A stretch of DNA of 64,000 bases from G965218495 sp965262785 (GTDB taxonomy: Bacteria; Bacteroidota; Rhodothermia; Rhodothermales; Bin80), in assembly GCA_965262785.1 (NCBI GenBank), contig OZ253559.1, forward strand, positions 496,001 through 560,000, written 5' to 3'. Shown in pieces: positions 17,980 to 27,218 of this stretch (position 1 is the first letter of the stretch; every line of letters begins with the position of its first letter). The translations under genes and the position numbers were made by a program. Below the pieces are notes generated by a model. It made no database searches and was not told where the DNA came from. It worked only from the letters and a program-made list of their open reading frames with translations.

Positions 17980-18690
17980 TCAGGGTTGCTCTGCGAACTT
18001 GTAGCCTACGCCTTTGATTGTTTCTATAAACTCTGCGCCCAGTTTTTCGCGGATCTTTCGAACATGTACGTCTACGGTACGGTCCACAACGAACACGTCG
18101 GTGCCCCAGACCCGGTCAAGGAGCTCGCGTCGGGAGAAGACGAGCCCTGGTGAGCTTGCCAGGAAATACAGGAGCTCAAACTCTTTACGTGGAAAGCGCA
18201 TCGCGACCCGCTTGCCTTCGCTATGGCGGAAGACGACGTAGCGGTCGCGGTCAATCTCAAGGTCATTCACCAGCAGGCGCGCTGCTGGCTGGTTTTGTCG
18301 TCTTACCCCGCGCAGCAGCGCTTTGGCTTGGGAAATAATGACACGGATGCTGGCAGTCTTGGGCAGGTAGCTGTCCGCGCCTGCGTCCAGACCCTTGATG
18401 TGATCGTCGTCCCCCGACAGCGCGGTGAGCATGAGGACCGGAATGTGGCGTAGCCGTTGGTCCTGGCGAAATGCGCGGCACGTATCATGCCCATTCATGT
18501 GCGGCATCATGATGTCAAGCACGACCAGGTCGGGCGGTTGTCGCCGCGCGATTTCCAGGGCCGTCTGCCCATCCAGTGCCGTCTCTGTAGCGAGCCCGGC
18601 ACGCTGGAAGTTGTAGGTCAGGAGGTCAAGGATGTCGTCCTCGTCGTCAACGAGGAGGACAATTGGATCCTTTTTGCTCGCCGGATTCAT
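17980..18690 (-). CDS. PhoB/OmpR family response regulator
   Basis: A receiver domain (residues about 10-125) with the acidic pocket LLVDDEDDIL and phospho-acceptor Asp in LVVLDIMMPHMNG, then a winged-helix DNA-binding domain with the recognition segment DRTVDVHVRKIREKLG near the C-terminus. The ATG at 18690 gives about 236 residues, normal for the family. It is transcribed ahead of the adjacent histidine kinase gene, forming a two-component pair. Confidence 0.92.
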   Translation of the reverse strand: MNPASKKDPIVLLVDDEDDILDLLTYNFQRAGLATETALDGQTALEIARRQPPDLVVLDIMMPHMNGHDTCRAFRQDQRLRHIPVLMLTALSGDDDHIKGLDAGADSYLPKTASIRVIISQAKALLRGVRRQNQPAARLLVNDLEIDRDRYVVFRHSEGKRVAMRFPRKEFELLYFLASSPGLVFSRRELLDRVWGTDVFVVDRTVDVHVRKIREKLGAEFIETIKGVGYKFAEQP

Positions 18691-18928
18691 AGCCGAGTCC
18701 CTGCGGAGGTGATTGCCAGGAAAGCTGCCGCACCTCGGAAGCTCACCCATTCCTGTCGTGCAATAATTATAACTGTCTGCGACCTCGGAAACCAAGTCCC
18801 AGCTATTTTGGAAATTGCAACTGCGCAAGTGCCAAGCGCCTGCACGCAATCGGGCACTGCGGAATTCGGAATTGCCCTATTTTGAACTTTCCTGCCTTTT
18901 GCACCACAGATTTCAGCGTCTTCGAAGC

Positions 18929-20327
18929 ATGACACGCACGGAGTTGGAGGCCGTCGCAGCTGGCGGTGGGACACCTGGAGTAGAATTCAAGCTGTCAACA
19001 GGCAGGCGTAGCGACGCGGCGAAAACGGTCTGCGCCATGCTGAACGGCGGCGGTGGATTTGTGCTCTTCGGAGTAACGGACCGCAGGGACATTGTCGGCC
19101 AGGAAGTATCGACACAGACAGTCGAGAAGCTAGTCCAGGAGCTACGCCGCATTGAGCCGTATACGCTGCTTGGTCCGGACATCGTACCTCTTGATGGCAG
19201 GCTCAGTGTAATCGCTCTTTCCGTCCCCAGTGGAGGAATTCGCCCCTATACCTATGACAGTAGGCCGTACGTGCGCCAAGGACCTACCACCAGCGTGATG
19301 CCACAGTCGCAGTACGAGCGCTTGTTTGGAAGAGCGCATGCACTCAACACGGCGCTGGGAGCTGATGCCAGCGCAGCAGCTGGGCATGCAGGATCTGGAT
19401 CACGCAGAGATAACGCGCACGGTAGACGAGGCCATACGGCTCGGGCGCATTGATGAGCCAGGCACACGAGACCCGGAGCGGCGGCTGCTGGACCTGAGTC
19501 TCATCGAAAATGGACATATTCTCAACGCCGCCGTAGTGCTTTTCGGCAAGGCCAACCGTGTGTTTCCGTCCTACACACAATGCTCGCTTCGCCTGGCCCG
19601 ATTCCGCGGGATTACCAAGAGTGTATTCGAAGACAGCCGGCAGGTCTACGGTCATGCCTTCGATCTCTTTGTTAAAGCACAGCAATTCTTGAGACAGCAT
19701 CTTCCCGTTGCCGGACGCGTTGTTCCCGATCTCTTCGAGCGCATTGACGACCCGTTGTATTCCCTTGAGGCACTGCGCGAAGCGCTGGCCAACGCTATCT
19801 GCCACCGGGACTACGCCACCGGATCGGGGTTTGTTGCCGTTGCCATTTATGATGATCGACTGGAGATTTCGAGTATCGGAAGCTTGCCTTTCGGCCAGAC
19901 TCCCGCCGACCTCATGCGTCCACATCCGTCTCGGCCGTGGAATCCGCTAATCGCTAACGTGTTTTATCGCCGGGGGTTGATCGAAGCATGGGGGCGCGGC
20001 ACGCTCAAGATGGTCGAGCTTACCAAAGCAGCCGGACTTGCTGCCCCCGAAATCGAAGAGCAGGCCGGAGCCGTCATCGTGCGCTTTCGTCCACGCCGCT
20101 ACGTGGCACCTAGCCGCGTGGAGCACGCCCTCTCCGCACTCCAGCGTGAGCTATTGGGCATTTTTGCAGCGCGGGGACCCATACCAATCTCTGGGATTAT
20201 GGAGCTACTCCAGACACCGTCAGCCCGCAGAACGGCTCAGGACAATCTGGCGTTACTGCGCAAGCTGGGCTTGGTAGAAACTAGCGGTCGCGGCCGTGGC
20301 GCCACTTGGCAATTGAGAAGCAGTTAA
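18929..20327 (+). pseudogene. AlbA_2 / HATPase_c_4 family putative regulator, frameshifted
   Basis: The N-terminal part, in the frame of ATG 18929, is an AlbA_2 (Schlafen-like) domain: GVEFKLSTGRRSDAAKTVCA and GGGGFVLFGVTD, then YVRQGPTTSVMPQSQYERL. The match then jumps one frame and continues as EERMHSTRRWE through the ATPase-like part (LREALANAICHRDYA, IEAWGRGTLKMVEL) and a C-terminal winged-helix region to 20327. A single extra T in the run at 19325-19327 explains the break. The two halves are open for 133 and about 330 codons. Family members are putative transcriptional regulators or helicase-like ATPases. It may be a real mutation or a homopolymer error. Confidence 0.8.
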
Positions 20328-20723
20328 ACTCGGAAAATGGGGTGGATTTCTGCAATAGTCGGGCACAACACATGCGCATTTCCGCCAAGAGAATTGAACT
20401 GACCTCGGGAGTATTCGCAACTCACAAGCGAGCGTGCCGAGAAATGACATGGCCTGTAGGGCACACGGCGTCTCCCTATTCGCAGGAATAGTCGCTTTAT
20501 TGCAAGAATGCTCACAAAGCAGTCAGGCGGGTGCAAGTTTGCGCTACGTCTAGGCCTTGGCGCAAATCACGCCGTGTGGTCCTTATTAGTCGAAACTAAA
20601 CCTGCCAACGAAAGGCTAATTGAACCATTCTCAAGCATTTACAACCTCTGGCATGACGCCCGTATCGGGCGGCTGGAATACAAGTCTGAAACTCCACGCG
20701 CTCCTAGCCCGCGCGGGTTCAGG
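20328..20723. other. Gene-free stretch
   Basis: About 396 bases between the AlbA_2 gene and the convergent propeller gene. Nothing recognisable on either strand. Confidence 0.45.
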
Positions 20724-22052
20724 CTAATGCACGAGGATCAGGGGCCGCGTAGAGACCGCTCGGCCACTCGCTAGCCTAGCGTAGTACGTCCCGGGCGCCA
20801 GTCCCTTCGCATCCCAGGTCACTTGATGCACGCCCGAAGGCATTAAGCCGTGCATCGGCTGCGCCACGACCCGGCCCAGCACATCGACGATCGTCAGGTC
20901 AACGGTCCGTGGTGCTGCCAACTCAAATGAAAGCGAGGTACGCCCCACAAACGGATTCGGGAAGCTGGAAACCAGGGCGAACCCCTCGGGCGAGGGCGTA
21001 GGGTCCTCGGTAGCAGTGATAGTTCCGGACGTCATTGCGAAATGCGCAGGCGCGATGCCAGTCGCGTACTGGCGCAGAATTGCACCATCACGGCCGTGAA
21101 TTGTCACAAACCCCGCCTCCGTGTAGGGGTTGTCGGCATCCAAGCGTGCGGCGTACAATTCGTAGCGGCCGTGATCGTAGGCCACGGCGCCAACGTTTTC
21201 GTCGCCGGCAAGGGCAATAGTCTCCTTGTACTGGTTGGTGGCCGTAGAAAAGACCAGGATGAGCTTGTCGCTGCCCCGCACCAGAAACATCTCCTGGCTT
21301 CCATTGGCAAAGAACACATCCTGCCCAGCGCTGGAAGCGCCGACTTGACTGTCTAGCGGGAGCGTCGCCTTGACGGTGCCCGTGGCTCCGTCCAGGATTA
21401 CCACTGCGCCATTGGTGCGCTCCAACACGTCGGTGTAGTCGTCGTTGTAGACGGTGTTGCCATTGCAGAATACCCATACCTCATCCTCGTTATCAACCTC
21501 GAGGTGGCGTGGGCCATCGCAGCCCGTGTCAATCGTGCTGACGACCGTGTCGGCCGCCACGTCAATTACCGTAACCGTGCTGTCGGCACCGAATCCCGAG
21601 TTGGCTACAAAGGCAAGGTTGCCCACGACGGCGATGTCCTCTGGGTTGGTGCCGACGGGTATCGTGCCCATCACGGTACGCGCCGCAAGATCAATGACGG
21701 TGACTTGCGCATCGTAGAGATTGGAAACGTACGCCTTGTCCGCGGCAACCACAGCCATGTATCGCGGGGATGGGATGCCCGCGATCGGGGACTCGCGCAT
21801 AAGTGTGTTCAGGTCGATGATGTCCACGTTGTGAGACGTGTTGGAGATGATGTACAATGTGCCATCATGCAAGGTGAGGCTCTGAACGAGGGTCCCGAAA
21901 TCCTCCAGGATCTGCGTGCTGTTGGGTGTGGGTGCGTTTGCGTCAAAAAAGGTGACAGATCCGTTGTTATCAGAAAAGTTGCCCTGATTGCCCACGTATA
22001 CGTCATGAAAATATTGGGCCGCAGCAGAGGTGGAAACTACAAGGCATGCCAC
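20724..22052 (-). CDS. YVTN-type beta-propeller surface protein with T9SS tail, BtuG-like candidate
   Basis: Repeated propeller blades of the YVTN/YncE type are visible (for example TVIDLAARTVMGTIPVGTNP, with further copies of the VxVIDxA pattern). The last roughly 80 residues look like a type IX secretion sorting domain: SFPNPFVGRTSLSFEL, then DVLGRVVAQ, GVHQVTWDAKGLAPGTYYARL. It follows btuB by 14 bases behind a cobalamin riboswitch, the position BtuG (a beta-propeller B12-binding protein) has in Bacteroides. The expected ATG at 22085 begins a signal peptide MQRTLL that hits a TAG at 22065-22067. The open frame therefore starts only at the GTG 22052, leaving a signal without its basic end. 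B12 binding is an inference. Confidence 0.75.
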   Translation of the reverse strand: MACLVVSTSAAAQYFHDVYVGNQGNFSDNNGSVTFFDANAPTPNSTQILEDFGTLVQSLTLHDGTLYIISNTSHNVDIIDLNTLMRESPIAGIPSPRYMAVVAADKAYVSNLYDAQVTVIDLAARTVMGTIPVGTNPEDIAVVGNLAFVANSGFGADSTVTVIDVAADTVVSTIDTGCDGPRHLEVDNEDEVWVFCNGNTVYNDDYTDVLERTNGAVVILDGATGTVKATLPLDSQVGASSAGQDVFFANGSQEMFLVRGSDKLILVFSTATNQYKETIALAGDENVGAVAYDHGRYELYAARLDADNPYTEAGFVTIHGRDGAILRQYATGIAPAHFAMTSGTITATEDPTPSPEGFALVSSFPNPFVGRTSLSFELAAPRTVDLTIVDVLGRVVAQPMHGLMPSGVHQVTWDAKGLAPGTYYARLASGRAVSTRPLILVH

Positions 22053-22099
22053 CAGGGCGGCGGCCTATAACAAGGTCCGTTGCATGGCTGAGAGGAAGG

Positions 22100-23971
22100 T
22101 TAGAGGGTGAGTGTTACATCAAGTCGCAATTGGCGCGGCGGCATCGGCTGTGAGGGCAAGAACTCGTAGCGCGTGCCTAAGGTATTTTCGCTGGCCAGTC
22201 CTACAACCAGCGTATGTTCATTCAAAGGCAGATGCAGACGAAGTTGATTGTCCACGAGGACGAAGGCATTCGCCGTGTCTTCGGAAGAAATTGCCTGTGC
22301 TCCTGTGAATCGAATCGAGGAAAAGAGCGTCAAGCGGCACGCTTGATTTGGCGTGAAAAGACGCAGCGTTAGGTGTCCTTTGAGCTGATTCCGCGGAATC
22401 AAGCGCATGTCTGCTGCGCTGCCTGCGCTCGTGTAGGTGTAGTGCACCCCAGCCGAGGCGCCAGCGCGTCGCGTAAGCCCGAACCTGGCCGCCAGCGAAG
22501 CCTCAAGGCCGCGCAAGACTCGTCGTCGGACATTGTCCGGTGCCCAGTAACCCGCCTGGGTTGGGGCCCAGATGATCTCATCCGTGTTGCGGCTGACGAA
22601 CGCGGTCAACTCGGCACTTGCACTCTGCACGGCCGTTTGCACGCCCGCGTCGGCGGTCCAGCTACGCTCGGGCCTCAGTAGCGGCTTGCCGCCTGGCTGC
22701 CAGTACCGGTCGTTGAAGGTGGGCACCCTGTACGCGCGCCCGAGCGAGGCCTTCGCGTGCACGCCGGGCAGCAGGCGAACGTTGGCGCCCAGCCGCGGGC
22801 TCAGTGCCACCTGCGACTGCGCATCCGCTCGCAGGTAAAGATCCTGGCGGAGTGCAGGATACAGAGTAAGGGGCCCGTAGGTAGCGGTAGCCTGCGCAAA
22901 TGCGGCAGCGTGCCTTTCTTGGGCATCCTTGGACAGACTCGGGTGCGTGGCTTTTCCGTAGCCTCCTTCCAGCCCGCCACCTACCTGCCAGCGGTGCTTA
23001 GGCGTAAGGGTTGTCTCGATCGTGGCTGTGCTGATGAAGGTGCGGCCAGTGTCGTCAATCTTTATCCGGCCATTCTGATAGCGTAGTGCGCCCACCTGGG
23101 CCAGTCCGCTCATCCGCAGTGTGCCCCACGAAAATCGTTGCGATCCATGTGACCAAATCCGCAGGTACTCGTCCCACTGTCGCTCCTGACTTGGCAGCGT
23201 GGAATGAATCGCGGGAAGGCCGCGCTCTGAATCGTTGTACAAAGCTGCCAGACTCCACCTTCCGTTTGCCTGCACAAGGCTCAGAGATCCGAATGCGGCG
23301 CGGTGCATCATCTCGGCGTCGCGGAGCGGCACTTCGCGCGGCGGAAATAGCGCCTTGTTGCGATAGGGGTAGTCGCCGGTGGAAGCGTCGTACTCCGTAG
23401 CCAGAGTGCCCACGACACGGCCCCTGCGATGTGATGCCGCGACGCTCATCAGATGCTTGCCGTAAGAACCCCTGCTCATCTTTAGGCGCAGCGGACTTTG
23501 CGCGTGCCCGTCCTCATAGATGCCGCTTAGTAGGTGCACCACGCCGCCCACAGCGTCGCTACCATAGGCCGCCGACCCGGGACCGGCGCTTATCTCAACA
23601 CTAGTCAGGATCAGTGACGGCAGTAGCGACAGGTCGAGCTGCCCCAGGGAAGGACTGGCGATCCGGTGCCCATCAAGCAGGATGAGCGTCGAAGATGCGG
23701 ACTGGCCACGCTGCGAAAGTGTCGCCAGACCACCGCTATAGCGCCGAATGTAGAGTTCGCTGGATGCGGCCAGAACATCGGCCACGGATTCCGCACCCAT
23801 CTCGCGCATGAGAGCGGCGCTGATTACCTGGGACCTGAAGGGCGACAGATGCGTAGCGACCGGCTGGCGCGTTGCTGTGACGGTAACCGTCGGGAGCGCG
23901 TGGCGCGTGCTATCCTGCGCACGCGCGAATACCGGTGGCAGTACGATAAGACACAACAGGAGGCGTTTCAT
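22100..23971 (-). CDS. btuB: BtuB-type TonB-dependent cobalamin receptor
   Basis: A 623-residue outer membrane receptor. It has a signal peptide (MKRLLLCLIVLPPVFARAQ), a TonB-box-like segment (LPTVTVTATRQP), a plug domain with MREMGAESVADVLAASSELYIRRY and SGGLATLSQRGQSAS, and a long beta-barrel ending in LRLDVTLTL. The ATG at 23971 is chosen because the upstream in-frame codons lie inside the riboswitch. A cobalamin riboswitch starts about 100 bases upstream, so expression should fall when B12 is plentiful, and this supports cobalamin as the ligand. The downstream propeller gene is probably in the same transcript. Confidence 0.92.
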   Translation of the reverse strand: MKRLLLCLIVLPPVFARAQDSTRHALPTVTVTATRQPVATHLSPFRSQVISAALMREMGAESVADVLAASSELYIRRYSGGLATLSQRGQSASSTLILLDGHRIASPSLGQLDLSLLPSLILTSVEISAGPGSAAYGSDAVGGVVHLLSGIYEDGHAQSPLRLKMSRGSYGKHLMSVAASHRRGRVVGTLATEYDASTGDYPYRNKALFPPREVPLRDAEMMHRAAFGSLSLVQANGRWSLAALYNDSERGLPAIHSTLPSQERQWDEYLRIWSHGSQRFSWGTLRMSGLAQVGALRYQNGRIKIDDTGRTFISTATIETTLTPKHRWQVGGGLEGGYGKATHPSLSKDAQERHAAAFAQATATYGPLTLYPALRQDLYLRADAQSQVALSPRLGANVRLLPGVHAKASLGRAYRVPTFNDRYWQPGGKPLLRPERSWTADAGVQTAVQSASAELTAFVSRNTDEIIWAPTQAGYWAPDNVRRRVLRGLEASLAARFGLTRRAGASAGVHYTYTSAGSAADMRLIPRNQLKGHLTLRLFTPNQACRLTLFSSIRFTGAQAISSEDTANAFVLVDNQLRLHLPLNEHTLVVGLASENTLGTRYEFLPSQPMPPRQLRLDVTLTL

Positions 23972-24063
23972 GCCTGGACCCCAATACATTTGTGGTCCAG
24001 GCCATGCACCCACGCAGCAGTGCCGGGCCACAGACCTCAGTTCCCGGAGGTTGCTGGCGTGTA

Positions 24064-24281
24064 GCCTTCGGCAGGTCTCCTGGCTCGCTGCGCATAGCAG
24101 GGGGAAGCCTGCAGCCTTCCCATCCGTAGACAGTGACTGCATGCTCCGGCTTATTCCCCCGCCTGGGACGTGAAGTCCCGGGCGCAGCCTACAGTTGCGG
24201 GTACAGCTCCGGGATGGCCCTCAAGAGGGCGGCACCGGATTCCCTAATCTTCTCGCCCAAGGGCAAGAAGAACCGAAGGCA
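24064..24281 (-). promoter_or_regulatory. Cobalamin (B12) riboswitch
   Basis: On the minus strand the conserved elements appear in order: GGAATCCGGTGC, GAGCTGTACCCGCAACTGTA, a GCCGGAG...CAGTCACTG segment, and the B12 box AGCCAGGAGACCTGCC (24070-24085). The closing P1 helix pairs GCCTTCGG near 24274-24281 with CCGAAGGC at 24064-24071. It lies about 100 bases before the btuB start, as expected for a repressing switch on B12 uptake. Confidence 0.95.
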
Positions 24282-24435
24282 CTCGCGACAAAGGTATGGG
24301 CCGGTGCGTTCGGTTACAAACAGCGTAGATGAATATTATGCACAGCTAGAAAACTTGTGCCACGTGTTGGAAACTACCGGTGAGTTAAGGTATTATTGGG
24401 CTTGGCCGTTGTTTCGAACATCCATTTGAGGGAGC

Positions 24436-24828
24436 ATGACAGATTTTACTCGACGCGGATTCTTAAAGGTATTGGGCATCGCCGGGGCCGTTGGCACGGG
24501 CACGGCGGTCGCGGGATGTGGCGGCGGCGATAGTGCGGACATGGCACCAGCCGACGAGCCGATGGAAGATGCGGCGCCGATGGACGACGAGGCGGCGGCC
24601 GACGATTCCTTTACCTGTCTAGATACCAGCGGTCTGACGGAAGCGGACATCACCCTGCGCACGACGTTGCAGTATACTGATGCCTCGCCTGAAGAGGGCA
24701 AGGATTGCGCGAACTGTGCACTCTACGTCGTGCCTGAATCTGGCGCCGGGTGCGGTACGTGCCAGACCGTTAAGGGACCCGTTCATCCGTTAGGATACTG
24801 TACCATCTGGGCGCAGATGACAGGCTAG
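24436..24828 (+). CDS. High-potential iron-sulfur protein (HiPIP)-like, Tat-exported
   Basis: A 130-residue protein with a twin-arginine signal (TRRGFLKVLGIAGAVG) and a Cys after VAG that could be a lipobox. The mature part has an acidic linker and then the HiPIP cysteine pattern: DCANCALYV, GAGCGTCQTVKGPV and LGYCTIWAQ. HiPIPs carry a [4Fe-4S] cluster and shuttle electrons in the periplasm, often to terminal oxidases. There is one more Cys than the usual four (CGTC), so the exact ligand set is unsure. It is divergent from the btuB riboswitch. Confidence 0.85.
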   Translation: MTDFTRRGFLKVLGIAGAVGTGTAVAGCGGGDSADMAPADEPMEDAAPMDDEAAADDSFTCLDTSGLTEADITLRTTLQYTDASPEEGKDCANCALYVVPESGAGCGTCQTVKGPVHPLGYCTIWAQMTG

Positions 24829-24921
24829 CCATTCGCGCGCCTTGGGTGGTAGGCGCATGCCTGGAGAGTCCAGGTTCCGCAATTGGCGGCCGCTCGCGGA
24901 GCCAGTCGAGATAGGTTGCCG

Positions 24922-27165
24922 ATGGAAGGCAGTTCTCACCTAGCCGAGCCCCGAACCGGGCATGGATTCGGGGCCTTGCCCGTTTTTCTAACCGGGATCA
25001 GCACCATCCTCGGTGCGATCATGTTTCTGCGGTTCGGGTATGCCGTAGGAAATGTTGGGCTTTTAGGGGTCTTTTTCATTATTGGACTCGGCCACCTTGT
25101 AACGATCCCTACTGCGTTGGCCCTCGCGGAAATCGCTACCAACCGGAAAGTGGAGGGTGGCGGCGAGTACTTTATCATTTCCCGGTCGTTTGGCACCACC
25201 ATCGGTGGTGTCATAGGCATTTCGCTTTACCTCTCGCAGGCTATCTCAGTAGCATTCTACATTATTGCGCTCGCGGAGGCATTTAGGCCGCTTGCGGGGG
25301 GATTTGAACAGCTCGTCGGATTTCCATTTGATGTTCGGTTTGTGTCGGTGCCAGCGCTGCTTGGGCTCATGGCAACGGTGCTCTACAAAGGCGCAGACGT
25401 GGGCATCAAGGTGCTGTACGTGGTGGTGGCCGTGCTCATAGCAAGCCTTGCGATGTTCTTTCTCGGCAAGCCTGTGGACGGCTTCGAGCAGGACGCGATC
25501 TCCCTGGGAGCGAAGATTGCCGACGCTGACGCGTTTTTTGTGGTCTTCGCCATCGTATTTCCTGCCTTTACCGGCATGACGGCTGGCGTGGGGCTTTCTG
25601 GAGACCTTAAGAATCCCAGGGTGTCCCTGCCACGGGGCACACTGGCAGCGACGGTGGTCGGCATGATCGCGTACATCTGCATCGTGCTCAAGCTGCACTA
25701 CTCGGCGCCGCCGGATGCCCTGGCCACAAATCAGCTCATCATGGCGGACATCGCCTGGTGGGGGCCGATCATCCTGATTGGCTTAGGGTGCGCAACGCTA
25801 AGCAGCGCTATTGGGTCGATGCTGGTAGCACCGCGCACGCTCCAGGCGCTGGGCGCGGATGAGAACGTCCCGGGCAATGGTATTAGCGGGTGGCTGGCAC
25901 ACGGGCACGGAACCCTGAATGAGCCCCGTAACGCGACGCTGATTACTGGCGTTATGGCGCTTATCATCGTGCTCCTGGGCAACGTCAACATTGTTGCCCG
26001 TCTCATCTCGATGTTCTTCATGGTGACTTATGGCTCACTCTGCGCCATAAGTTTTCTGGAACACTTTGCTGCGCGCCCCAGCTACCGGCCAACCTTTCGG
26101 TCCCGGTGGTATGTCAGCCTCTTTGGTGCGGTAATGTGTCTCTTTATGATGTTCCAGATGGACCCGCTGTTTGCGTTTCTGGCCCTGCTGATGATGGCAG
26201 TGCTTTATCAGGGCATGAAGCGAACCAAGGGGGGCGAAGGTGATTTGGCCGCCATGTTCCAGGGGGTCATGACGCAGGCCATGCGCTACATGCACGTAAG
26301 GCTCCAACGGCAGCGCCGCGAAGAGGTTTATGACGAATGGCGGCCAAGCATCATCATGGTTAATGATCGCACCTTTGACCGGCGCAGCCCGATGATGATG
26401 GTGCGTTGGCTCAGCCACCGGCATGGCTTTGGGACCTATCTGCACCACATCCATGGGTATCTGAATGCCCAGTCCTTCGACGAGAGCAAGGAGGTCAAAC
26501 GGAGCTTGGTCGAAATGGCGCGCAGGCAAAAAAGCCCGGTTTACATGGACACGATCGTGAGTCCATCGATGACGTCGGCCCTTGCGCAGAGCCTTCAAAT
26601 ACCCGGGGTTACCGGCATGCCCAACAACATGGTCATGTTCGAATTCTCGAAGTCTGATCCGCCGGAGATCGTTGAGGACCTCGTCAAGCACTGCGTGTTT
26701 GCCGCGAGCACCAAAAAGACCCTCTTGGTGTTGCGGCACGGGGAATATCACTTTGGAGAGCGAGATGCCATTCACATCTGGCTGACGTGGTCCGACCACG
26801 TGAATGCCAACATGATGATCCTGCTGAGCTACATTTTGCTGGGACATCCAACCTGGCACGATGCTTCGATTCAGGTATTTGCCGCGCTGCCCAAGGCGCA
26901 GGTCAGTGAAGTCAAGCAAGAATTCAGCCGCCAACAGTCGCAGGGGCGTTTGCCGATCTCGGACAAAAACATTGAATTTATCCCCACCGAATCCGCCGGT
27001 GCGTTTCGGACCATGGTAGCAAAGCGGTCCCAAGACGCGGCGCTGGTAGTGGTAGGCTTCGGCGTAGACAGCCTGCTCGAGCGCGCGGCCGCCGTGTTTA
27101 CGAACTATCCGACGCTGCGCGATGTGCTCTTTGTGCACACACCCGAGGAGATCTCGTTCGAGTGA
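24922..27165 (+). CDS. SLC12-like (Na-K-Cl cotransporter type) APC transporter
   Basis: About 747 residues from the ATG at 24922. The first helix ISTILGAIMFLRFGYAVGNVG and the motif GGGEYFIISRSFGTTIGG are typical of the SLC12 cation-chloride cotransporter branch of the APC superfamily. About 12 helices precede a cytoplasmic C-terminal region of roughly 270 residues, as in bacterial SLC12 homologues. The substrate is unknown; inorganic ions or amino acids are both possible. A related gene converges on it from the other strand (27219-29420). An upstream in-frame start at 24883 is possible. Confidence 0.87.
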   Translation: MEGSSHLAEPRTGHGFGALPVFLTGISTILGAIMFLRFGYAVGNVGLLGVFFIIGLGHLVTIPTALALAEIATNRKVEGGGEYFIISRSFGTTIGGVIGISLYLSQAISVAFYIIALAEAFRPLAGGFEQLVGFPFDVRFVSVPALLGLMATVLYKGADVGIKVLYVVVAVLIASLAMFFLGKPVDGFEQDAISLGAKIADADAFFVVFAIVFPAFTGMTAGVGLSGDLKNPRVSLPRGTLAATVVGMIAYICIVLKLHYSAPPDALATNQLIMADIAWWGPIILIGLGCATLSSAIGSMLVAPRTLQALGADENVPGNGISGWLAHGHGTLNEPRNATLITGVMALIIVLLGNVNIVARLISMFFMVTYGSLCAISFLEHFAARPSYRPTFRSRWYVSLFGAVMCLFMMFQMDPLFAFLALLMMAVLYQGMKRTKGGEGDLAAMFQGVMTQAMRYMHVRLQRQRREEVYDEWRPSIIMVNDRTFDRRSPMMMVRWLSHRHGFGTYLHHIHGYLNAQSFDESKEVKRSLVEMARRQKSPVYMDTIVSPSMTSALAQSLQIPGVTGMPNNMVMFEFSKSDPPEIVEDLVKHCVFAASTKKTLLVLRHGEYHFGERDAIHIWLTWSDHVNANMMILLSYILLGHPTWHDASIQVFAALPKAQVSEVKQEFSRQQSQGRLPISDKNIEFIPTESAGAFRTMVAKRSQDAALVVVGFGVDSLLERAAAVFTNYPTLRDVLFVHTPEEISFE

Positions 27166-27218
27166 GTGGCGACGCCGCTTGCCGCTACAAAGAGAGGCCC
27201 GGCTCTTCTGACTTGTCG

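Noticed and set aside
18929..20327. Programmed frameshift in the AlbA_2 gene
   Set aside because: No slippery heptamer is seen at the break; a single extra base is the simpler reading.
26035..27138. 367-codon open frame on the minus strand
   Set aside because: It lies fully inside the plus-strand SLC12-like gene and has no domain; it is a shadow frame of a GC-rich gene.
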